A stretch of DNA of 6,490 nucleotides, from the NCBI GenBank assembly GCA_021810985.1, contig JAJZQA010000156.1, positions 1 through 6,490 of the forward strand, given 5' to 3'. Below the pieces are notes generated by a model, which saw nothing but the letters and a program-made list of their open reading frames with translations, was not told the DNA's origin and made no database searches. The stretch is from Deltaproteobacteria bacterium. GTDB lineage: Bacteria > Desulfobacterota > Desulfuromonadia > Geobacterales > Geobacteraceae. The translations under genes were made by a program, and so were the position numbers. Shown piece after piece: positions 1 to 4,900 of this stretch (its first letter is position 1; each line of letters starts with the position of its first letter).

Positions 1-18
1 TCTGAGGGGGTATCACGC

Positions 19-1017
19 ATGGCAAAGGAGCCGCAGAAGCAGAAAAAATCTACGATGTACTATGAAAAAGTATTGCGCGACTGTGAAATCGTCGGCTGCG
101 GATGCCGGTCGGAATTCCTGCATCCGGAGATGGAAGAGGTTCTGGATCTCATCGACCCGGAAATACTGTCAGCGCCCTTTGGCAGTGCCTCCCCTCTCCC
201 TCCGGATCTCGAAGGATGCGTGGTGCTCGACCTCGGTTGCGGCAGCGGCCAGTCAGCCTTTGCCGCTTCGCGTCTCGTCGGGTCCAAAGGCAAAGTAATC
301 GGCCTGGATATGCGGGACTCACTCCTTGCTGTCGCCAACAAACATCTGGCCGGCCAGATGAAAAAATTCCGTTACAAAAAGCCGAACGTGGAGTTTTTGA
401 AAGGGTATCCGGAAGACCTCAAATCGCTCGGCATCAAGGACAATTCGGTGGACGTGGTGATCGCCAATGAAATTCTCAATCTGTCCCCGGATAAAAAAGC
501 GGTCTTCGCCGAGATTTTTCGCGTGCTGAAGCCGGGCGGGGAGCTCTGCTTTTCCACGATTCTTGCCGACAGAAGACTCCCGGCGGCCCTTGCCGAAGAC
601 CAACCCCTCGCTCTTGCCGGTGTTGCCGGTGCCCTGTACTGCGAAGATCTGAGAAGGTTGCTGCGGGATCTCGGCTGCAATGATTACCGAAATTTCGTGA
701 AACAGCAACTCACCATCAGCGACCCGGATGCAGCCGCCAAGGTAGGACTTGCCGCTTTTACCTACCGCATTGTGCGCACCTTCAAACTCAACCTGGAAGA
801 TATCTGCGAAGACTACGGTCAGGTTGCTGTCTATAAAGGCACCATGCCCGGTTTCCCCCATGCGTTCCCGCTGGACGACCACCATCTGTTCATTACCGGC
901 AAACCAATGCTGGTCTGCGGCAATTCGGGAGCCATGGTCGAGGATACCCGCTTCGGCAAGCATTTCGTCGTTACCGGCACCAAGACGATTCACTACGGGT
1001 CATTTGACTGCTCATAG
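19..1017 (+). CDS. arsM: ArsM-like SAM-dependent methyltransferase (probable arsenite methyltransferase family)
   Basis: A 332-aa cytoplasmic class I methyltransferase. Members of the ArsM family methylate As(III) using S-adenosylmethionine, giving methylated and finally volatile arsenicals. Seen here: SAM motif I VLDLGCGSGQ at residues 69-78, the acidic ribose-binding region GLDM at 95-98, the block NLSPDKKAVFAEIFRVLKPG (154-173) with ADRRLP just after it, and the ArsM-type C-terminal part CEDYGQVAVYKGT (263-275), DDHHLF (286-291), VCGNSGAM (299-306), ending in FDCS. The start is chosen because GAGGGGG lies 8 nt before the ATG. A Met at residue 13 is an alternative. No transmembrane segment or signal peptide is seen. 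Cysteines are C22, C27, C29 (a CxC pair), C67, C74, C177, C208, C220, C263, C300 and C331. By eye, the positions of the arsenic-binding Cys174 and Cys224 of the algal enzyme look replaced (G201 and A245), so family membership is firmer than the substrate. It probably belongs to a different transcription unit from the downstream operon. Confidence 0.8.
   Translation: MAKEPQKQKKSTMYYEKVLRDCEIVGCGCRSEFLHPEMEEVLDLIDPEILSAPFGSASPLPPDLEGCVVLDLGCGSGQSAFAASRLVGSKGKVIGLDMRDSLLAVANKHLAGQMKKFRYKKPNVEFLKGYPEDLKSLGIKDNSVDVVIANEILNLSPDKKAVFAEIFRVLKPGGELCFSTILADRRLPAALAEDQPLALAGVAGALYCEDLRRLLRDLGCNDYRNFVKQQLTISDPDAAAKVGLAAFTYRIVRTFKLNLEDICEDYGQVAVYKGTMPGFPHAFPLDDHHLFITGKPMLVCGNSGAMVEDTRFGKHFVVTGTKTIHYGSFDCS
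343..360. repeat. 18-bp perfect palindrome inside the methyltransferase gene
   Basis: CATCTGGCCGGCCAGATG reads identically on both strands. It encodes residues HLAGQM (109-114) of the methyltransferase and contains a GGCCGGCC core. No function is implied. It may be chance in a GC-rich coding sequence, although a perfect 9+9 palindrome is uncommon in a window of this size. Confidence 0.5.
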
Positions 1018-1046
1018 CAAACCGTCTCTATTTCATCCTGCGGTAT

Positions 1047-1086
1047 GCGGGGACTTGTCTTGGCACAAGCCGCGAATACTAATTTT
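1047..1086 (+). terminator. Possible weak terminator after the methyltransferase gene
   Basis: A hairpin forms from GCGG (1047-1050) plus CTTGT (1054-1058) pairing with ACAAG (1065-1069) plus CCGC (1070-1073). It has a GGA bulge on the 5' side and the loop CTTGGC. It starts 30 nt after the stop codon and is followed by the AT-rich stretch GAATACTAATTTTA. The T-run is short and not immediately next to the stem, so factor-independent termination is only plausible. Confidence 0.35.
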
Positions 1087-1087
1087 A

Positions 1088-1096
1088 TGGTATAAA
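1088..1096 (+). promoter_or_regulatory. Extended -10-like element
   Basis: TGGTATAAA matches the extended -10 pattern TGnTATAAT with one mismatch in the hexamer. No good -35 lies 16-18 nt upstream; TTGGCA at 1060-1065 is 25 nt away and too far. If active, transcription would begin near 1103, directly before the long inverted repeat at 1107-1156, giving either a small RNA or a structured leader. The evidence is sequence resemblance only. Confidence 0.25.
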
Positions 1097-1106
1097 TAAA
1101 AGGTGA

Positions 1107-1156
1107 AAATCCGGTGCAGATAATTTTCGTTCTGGCACGAGATCTGTACCGGATTT
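1107..1156. repeat. Long inverted repeat, 15+15 bp with 20-nt loop
   Basis: The left arm AAATCCGGTGCAGAT (1107-1121) pairs with the right arm ATCTGTACCGGATTT (1142-1156) at every position, counting one G-U wobble. The loop can form a second small stem, TCGT (1127-1130) with ACGA (1137-1140) around TCTGGC. No T-run follows on the + strand. On the - strand the stem is followed by the T-rich CACCTTTTATTTA. It could be a terminator, a structured RNA leader or an imperfect protein-binding palindrome; the sequence alone does not decide. Confidence 0.55.
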
Positions 1157-1269
1157 GCTCATCCACCAGTCCATTGATGCCCCTCTTTTTGCAATGAAAA
1201 AGTTGAATTTTCTCCGCATTCTCCGAACACCACATCCCATCGTTGCCATGCCCCCTCACAGATAAAAGC

Positions 1270-1293
1270 CAGGTAACATGACGATGTTACCTG
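1270..1293. repeat. Perfect 10-bp hairpin with GACG tetraloop
   Basis: CAGGTAACAT (1270-1279) and ATGTTACCTG (1284-1293) are exact reverse complements separated by GACG. No U-run follows on the + strand. On the - strand the stem is followed by GCTTTTATC, so it is more terminator-like in that direction, although no gene is evident there. A dyad operator for a regulator of the downstream operon is an equally good reading, as it lies about 30 bp upstream of the promoter candidate. Confidence 0.5.
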
Positions 1294-1321
1294 CCACTTG
1301 CGTAGCGTACTCCGTCTCATT

Positions 1322-1349
1322 TTGACAGCCGCTCAGTGCCTGCTACTAT
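1322..1349 (+). promoter_or_regulatory. Candidate sigma-70-type promoter of the act operon
   Basis: A perfect -35 hexamer TTGACA (1322-1327) is followed after 16 bp by TACTAT (1344-1349), a 4/6 match to the -10 consensus. Transcription would start near 1356, leaving a leader of roughly 55 nt before the first gene. The overlapping TATTAA at 1347-1352 is an alternative -10 with a poor 19-bp spacer. The position fits an operon promoter. It is judged from sequence only. Confidence 0.45.
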
Positions 1350-1383
1350 TAATACCAATACTACCTTTTCCAACTTGACAGCC
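1322..1383 (+). repeat. Direct repeat TTGACAGCC, two copies 53 bp apart
   Basis: TTGACAGCC occurs at 1322-1330 and again at 1375-1383. The first copy contains the candidate -35 hexamer. The second lies just upstream of the first gene and has no -10 at the right distance. The 53-bp spacing is close to five helical turns, so both copies would face the same side of the DNA, which is compatible with paired operator half-sites but not proof of them. Confidence 0.3.
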
Positions 1384-1412
1384 AATTACTTTGCTTCAAC
1401 CTGGTGATGTCT

Positions 1413-1928
1413 ATGAAAAGATCCTGGTTTGTCGGCGGCCTGATCGTCTCGATTGGCACCATTGCTACGCTCCTGGCAGTGATGTATCTGCTGCCGTTGG
1501 ATTTGACGGAACGTTCTCCGGTCCAACCTCTCGCCTTCAGCCATAAAGTGCATGCCGGCGACAATGGCATCCACTGTCTCTATTGCCACCGCTACGCCCC
1601 GAAATCCACGGTTGCCGGCATCCCAGCGGTGGCGGACTGCCGCTCTTGTCACCTCTTTATCGCTCCTGACAAACCGGAGGTCAAGAAACTGATAGCCTAT
1701 TGGGACAAAGGCGAAGGGATTCCGTGGATCAGGGTCAATAATGTTCCCGACCACGTCTACTTCCCCCACATGATGCACATCCGCGCCAGGATCGACTGCG
1801 GCATCTGTCACGGCAAGGTGGCAACGATGGAGCGAATCAGCCGTACGGCGAGTCTCAAGATGGGCTGGTGCCTGGACTGTCACCGGCAACATAAAGCCAG
1901 TATTGATTGCTGGACCTGTCACCTTTGA
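1413..1928 (+). CDS. actA: Membrane-anchored pentaheme cytochrome c, ActA-like subunit of alternative complex III
   Basis: A 171-aa periplasmic multiheme cytochrome c, predicted to receive electrons from the iron-sulfur subunits and pass them to a soluble carrier or terminal enzyme. Five CxxCH heme-attachment motifs are visible: CLYCH (55-59), CRSCH (76-80), CGICH (129-133), CLDCH (153-157) and CWTCH (166-170), the last one residue before the C-terminus. Extra histidines that could be distal heme ligands are H44, H47, H54, H114, H119, H122 and H160; the FSHKVH and FPHMMH patterns are typical of the cytochrome c7/c3-like family. Basic MKRS followed by a hydrophobic stretch (about 5-28) acts as signal/anchor. 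There is no lipobox, so it is probably an uncleaved membrane anchor. The start is uncertain: in-frame GTG 1404 and ATG 1407 exist, but GGTGAT (1403-1408), part of an extended Shine-Dalgarno, suits ATG 1413. It is the first gene of the operon, 10 bp before actB1. Confidence 0.85.
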   Translation: MKRSWFVGGLIVSIGTIATLLAVMYLLPLDLTERSPVQPLAFSHKVHAGDNGIHCLYCHRYAPKSTVAGIPAVADCRSCHLFIAPDKPEVKKLIAYWDKGEGIPWIRVNNVPDHVYFPHMMHIRARIDCGICHGKVATMERISRTASLKMGWCLDCHRQHKASIDCWTCHL

Positions 1929-1935
1929 GGGAGAA
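1927..1935 (+). promoter_or_regulatory. Ribosome binding site deciding the actB1 start
   Basis: GAGGGAGAA overlaps the TGA stop of the cytochrome gene and sits a few bases before ATG 1939. It settles the start in favour of 1939 over the in-frame TTG at 1903, which would put 12 residues in front of the Tat signal and overlap actA. Confidence 0.7.
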
Positions 1936-1938
1936 CTG

Positions 1939-4149
1939 ATGAAACGCAGAACCTTTTTACAACTCGGTGGAATGACGGTAGCCAGTGCGTTCTTGGCCGG
2001 CTGCCAGGGTCAGAACGAGAAACTGATACCCTACCTCATCCCCCCTGATGAAGGTGTTACCCCGGGCAAGGCCACCTATTATGCCAGTTCTTGCAGCGGC
2101 TGTCCGGCCGGCTGCGGTATCCTGGTCCGGGTCTCGGAAGGGCGGGCCAAGAAAATCGAGGGAAATCCCCGACACCCGGTTAACCGGGGCCGGCTTTGCG
2201 CCCGGGGTCAGGCCGCATTACAGGAACTGTACCATCCTGACCGGATACAACAGCCGCTCAGACGCAGCGGACCGCGCGGTTCTGGAAAATTCCAGAAGAT
2301 TTCCTGGAGCGAGGCTCTCGATCTTCTTAGCGACACACTGAAAGAATTGCAGCAGGAACCCAACACCGGCAGCCTGGCCCTGTTGACACCACAGCTCACC
2401 GGCTCCCTGGCCACTCTGACCGGTGTCTTCATGCGATCCTTCGGCTCAACCCACCATCTCGCGTACGAACTGTTAGCTCCTGACTGGCTGCGTCTGGCCA
2501 ACCGGTACTCCTTCGGCCAGCCGGACCTCCCGTTCTACGACCTTGCCGAGACCCGTTACCTGCTCAGTTTTGGAGCCGACTTCGTGGAGAACCACCTGTC
2601 TCCCGTCCAGTACGGTAACGCCTTCGGCCGGATGCGCCAGGGGCGGGATACGGTTCGTGGGCATTTCACCTATATCGGCGGCCGCATGTCCCTGACCGGT
2701 GCTTCCGCCGACCGCTGGATGCCGGCCAAGCCGGGCAGCGAGGGAGTATTGGCTTTGGGCTTGGCCCGGCTGATCCTGGCAGGATCGCTCCATGACAAAG
2801 CCGCTCTCTCCAACAGCGGCATCCGGCCGGAAGAGCTCCTGGCCCGCTTACGGAACTACGACCTGCAGCGCGTAGCAGACGCGACCGGTTTGGCGAAGAA
2901 TTCCATCGTTGAGGTGGCCCGCGAGTTTGCCACCACCCGGCCGTCACTGGCCATGGCCGGTGAATCAGTCGCCTTCCAGAGCAACGGTCTTGAAGCAGTC
3001 CGCGCCATTCAACTGCTGAACACCCTGGTGGGCAATTTGAACCGACCGGGTGGAGTCTATCCTGCAAGCGCGGATCCCTCCACAGGTGCGTTGCTCCGCA
3101 AAGAAAGCTCATTCAGCGAATTGCTTGCACTGATTGCCAGCATGCGTGCCGGGAAGATCAAAGCTGCTTTAATAAAAGGCAACCCGGTTCACACCGTACC
3201 GCCGGTCACCGGGTTCCAGGAAGCGCTGGACACGGTACCGTTCATCGTCAGTTTTGCCACAGTGCTTGACGACACCGCCCTGCAGGCAGAACTGATACTT
3301 CCCGACCATGCGGCTCTGGAAAGCTGGGGAGACGTGGTTCCGCTTGCCGGCTCCCGCACCATGGTCTACGGAACAATGCAGCCGGTGGTCACACCGCTCT
3401 ATGATACCCGCCAGTTCGCCGATGTGCTGCTGGCAACGGCCTCACGATTGGGCGGACCGCTGGCTGCCGCCCTGCCCGAGGAATCCTTTGTGGAGTATCT
3501 AAAGTTTTCGCAGGCCCAGCGCTTCAGTTCCGAAAAGGAAGAGGATTTAGAGTTACTCTGGGTTGAGCTTCTCAGCGGCGGGGGTCATTTCGCACCTGAC
3601 CAGGCTCCGGAAAAGCACTATCGCTGGGCCTCCTCAGCCGTCATAGCGGATCCGCCCACTCCCGCTTTTGCCGGAGAGGCGAATAAATTTCCCTTGCATT
3701 TGCAGGTGTATCCCTCAACCGCCTTTCATGACGGCCGCGGCGCCGTGCTCCCCTGGTTGCAGCAATTGCCTGACCCGATGAGCACGGTAGTCTGGGGCAG
3801 CTGGATCGAAATTAACCCCAAGACTGCCTCCTCGCTGGGAATCAGCCAAGGCGATCTGGTTGAAGTGACTTCACCTCGAAGTTCATTACGCCTGCCGGCG
3901 GTGGTCTACCCGGGCATTCGACCCGATATGGTCGCCATCCCTCTTGGGCAAGGACACCATGGCGGTGGGCGTTATGCCAAAGACAGGGGCGTAAATCCTC
4001 TCACGTTATTGTCGCTACTTAACGGAAAGGAACAGCTAGCGGCCTGGAATGCCACCCGGGTGAGGGTAACCCGCATCTCGAAGAAGGGTGATCTGGTGTC
4101 AGCCGGACATCCCGAGGGTAGCTACCGCGGTGACTTGATAGGGATTTAA
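1939..4149 (+). CDS. actB1: Molybdopterin-oxidoreductase-like Tat lipoprotein, ActB1-type subunit of alternative complex III
   Basis: A 736-aa protein of the DMSO-reductase/complex iron-sulfur molybdoenzyme fold. In ACIII, the B1 part is a structural relative that has lost molybdenum. The N-terminus has a twin-arginine motif (RRTFLQLGG, from residue 3) followed by a lipobox LAGC with Cys22, so it is probably exported folded by Tat and lipid-anchored on the periplasmic side. A 4Fe-4S motif is intact: C52-x2-C55-x3-C59-x27-C87 (CSGCPAGC, then LCARG). The central domain includes FGADFVENHLSPVQYG (211-226) and the NTLVGNLNRPGGV region. The C-terminal dinucleotide-binding-like domain carries IEINPKTASSLGISQGDLVE and GQGHHGGGRYAKDRGVNP. 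At the stretch where active relatives carry the Cys, Sec or Ser Mo ligand I read YELLAP (176-181), with none of these, which suggests no catalytic Mo centre. The gene lies between actA and actB2. A Psr- or Qrc-type B subunit is the main alternative; the downstream ActD-like gene argues for ACIII. Confidence 0.85.
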   Translation: MKRRTFLQLGGMTVASAFLAGCQGQNEKLIPYLIPPDEGVTPGKATYYASSCSGCPAGCGILVRVSEGRAKKIEGNPRHPVNRGRLCARGQAALQELYHPDRIQQPLRRSGPRGSGKFQKISWSEALDLLSDTLKELQQEPNTGSLALLTPQLTGSLATLTGVFMRSFGSTHHLAYELLAPDWLRLANRYSFGQPDLPFYDLAETRYLLSFGADFVENHLSPVQYGNAFGRMRQGRDTVRGHFTYIGGRMSLTGASADRWMPAKPGSEGVLALGLARLILAGSLHDKAALSNSGIRPEELLARLRNYDLQRVADATGLAKNSIVEVAREFATTRPSLAMAGESVAFQSNGLEAVRAIQLLNTLVGNLNRPGGVYPASADPSTGALLRKESSFSELLALIASMRAGKIKAALIKGNPVHTVPPVTGFQEALDTVPFIVSFATVLDDTALQAELILPDHAALESWGDVVPLAGSRTMVYGTMQPVVTPLYDTRQFADVLLATASRLGGPLAAALPEESFVEYLKFSQAQRFSSEKEEDLELLWVELLSGGGHFAPDQAPEKHYRWASSAVIADPPTPAFAGEANKFPLHLQVYPSTAFHDGRGAVLPWLQQLPDPMSTVVWGSWIEINPKTASSLGISQGDLVEVTSPRSSLRLPAVVYPGIRPDMVAIPLGQGHHGGGRYAKDRGVNPLTLLSLLNGKEQLAAWNATRVRVTRISKKGDLVSAGHPEGSYRGDLIGI

Positions 4150-4184
4150 TGGCGTTGAGAATTACCGCAATAAGGATGCATTAA
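4149..4184 (+). other. Possible 11-codon coupling ORF between actB1 and actB2
   Basis: The actB1 stop and an ATG overlap as TAATG (4147-4151). The ORF from that ATG reads MALRITAIRMH and stops with TAA at 4182-4184, two bases before the actB2 start and out of frame with it. AGGGA (4140-4144) lies 4 nt upstream. It could hand ribosomes from actB1 to actB2 by reinitiation. No known peptide is recognised, and it may be coincidental. Confidence 0.25.
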
Positions 4185-4186
4185 CC

Positions 4187-4900
4187 ATGGAAAAACTGAC
4201 CAGTCCGTACAAATGGGGAATGGTGATCGATCTGGACCGCTGCACCGGCTGCGGTGCCTGCGTCGTGGCCTGCCAAGCCGAGAACAACGTGGGAATTTGC
4301 GAAAAGCAGGAAATCGCCGAGGGGCGCAACATGCACTGGCTGCGTATCGAGCGTTTCTGGGTGGGTGAGTACCCCGACGTCAGGGTACGCTTCCTGCCGG
4401 TCATGTGCCAACACTGTCAGGACGCACCCTGCGAGCCGGTCTGCCCCGTCTATGCCAGCTACCACAACCCCGACGGCCTGAACGGCCAGGTTTACAACCG
4501 CTGTGTCGGCACCCGTTACTGCGGCAACAACTGTCCCTATGCCGTGCGGGTTTTCAACTTCTACCCCCACGAATGGCCCAAACCGTTGGACAATCAGCTT
4601 TCTCCGGACATTACCGTCCGCGCGCGGGGCGTGATGGAAAAGTGCAGCTTCTGCATTCAGCGCATCCGCCGCGCCAAGGAAGAATCCTCGGCGGAAGGCC
4701 GGACAATTCAAGATGGTGAGATACAGCCGGCCTGCGCCCAGACCTGCCCGGCTGAAGCCATGACCTTCGGGAACCTGGCCGACCCCGCAAGCCGTGCGGC
4801 ACGGCTGGCCCGGAGCCCGCGTCGCTTCCACCTGCTGGAGCACTTGGGCACGCACCCCTCGGTGGTGTACCTCAAGGGAGGAGGTCGTGAGCATGTCTGA
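4187..4900 (+). CDS. actB2: Ferredoxin-like iron-sulfur subunit, ActB2-type, with three 4Fe-4S and one 3Fe-4S motif
   Basis: A 237-aa electron-transfer protein of the NrfC/PsrB/DmsB type, wiring the quinol site of the membrane subunit to the cytochrome. Cluster motifs: CTGCGACVVAC (C19, C22, C25, C29), CQHCQDAPCEPVC (C74, C77, C82, C86), CVGTRYCGNNC (C106, T109, C112, C116), and a last set CSFC (C153, C156) with CAQTC (C183, C187). Thr109 replaces the second cysteine of the third motif, the pattern expected for a 3Fe-4S cluster. Characterised ACIII contains one 3Fe-4S and three 4Fe-4S clusters in this part. There is no signal peptide of its own, so export would be as a partner of the Tat substrate B1. 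In the best-known ACIII, B1 and B2 are fused into one ActB; here they are separate genes 37 bp apart. AAGGA (4172-4176) precedes ATG 4187 by 10 nt. The 3' end overlaps actC by 8 bp. Confidence 0.9.
   Translation: MEKLTSPYKWGMVIDLDRCTGCGACVVACQAENNVGICEKQEIAEGRNMHWLRIERFWVGEYPDVRVRFLPVMCQHCQDAPCEPVCPVYASYHNPDGLNGQVYNRCVGTRYCGNNCPYAVRVFNFYPHEWPKPLDNQLSPDITVRARGVMEKCSFCIQRIRRAKEESSAEGRTIQDGEIQPACAQTCPAEAMTFGNLADPASRAARLARSPRRFHLLEHLGTHPSVVYLKGGGREHV
4877..4885 (+). promoter_or_regulatory. Strong ribosome binding site for actC
   Basis: GGAGGAGGT lies 7 nt before ATG 4893 and within the end of actB2. It is the strongest Shine-Dalgarno in the window. It fixes the actC start at 4893; the in-frame ATG at 4794 would sit deep in actB2 and has no such site, and GTG 4887 is too close to it. 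It probably ensures efficient translation of the integral membrane subunit, coupled to actB2. Confidence 0.7.

Larger units (their letters stand above)
1018..1403. other. Intergenic region of 386 bp between the methyltransferase and the respiratory operon
   Basis: No convincing gene is seen on either strand. The base composition is clearly more AT-rich than the flanking genes. In order it holds a bulged hairpin (1047-1073), an extended -10-like element (1088-1096), a long inverted repeat (1107-1156), a short AT stem CTTTTT/AAAAAG around 1183-1200, a perfect 10-bp hairpin (1270-1293), a TTGACA promoter candidate (1322-1349) and a second copy of TTGACAGCC (1375-1383). The length and density of structure suggest that it separates two transcription units and carries the control region of the downstream operon. 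Confidence 0.7.

Noticed and set aside
319..993. 224-aa open frame on the - strand opposite the methyltransferase gene
   Set aside because: The + strand protein has family motifs over its whole length. The antisense translation shows no recognisable domain.
1133..1149. TGGCACG as a sigma-54 -24 element
   Set aside because: The -24 half is good, but at the correct spacing the -12 half reads CTGTA with GT instead of GC, and the site lies inside the inverted repeat. TGGCACA at 1061 has no -12 element at all.
993..1259. 88-aa open frame on the - strand covering much of the intergenic region
   Set aside because: No recognisable motif, no good ribosome binding site seen, and it runs through two hairpins and into the end of the methyltransferase gene. 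Probably not a gene.
1194..1265. 23-codon ORF starting MKKLNFLRILR just before the hairpin at 1270, considered as a leader peptide of an attenuator
   Set aside because: No Shine-Dalgarno before the ATG, no run of regulatory codons, and the following hairpin lacks a + strand T-run.
1018..1403. A cyclic-di-GMP (GEMM-type) riboswitch, often found before cytochrome genes in Geobacter relatives
   Set aside because: I looked for the conserved GEMM core words and did not find them. The hairpins here do not fit that layout.
1903..1938. TTG start at 1903 for actB1
   Set aside because: It would overlap the cytochrome gene and place 12 residues before the Tat signal. ATG 1939 has a strong ribosome binding site and gives a normal signal sequence.
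4794..4892. ATG 4794 as the actC start, adding 33 residues
   Set aside because: It lies about 100 bases inside actB2, lacks a ribosome binding site, and the added residues have no family resemblance. ATG 4893 has GGAGGAGGT at ideal spacing.
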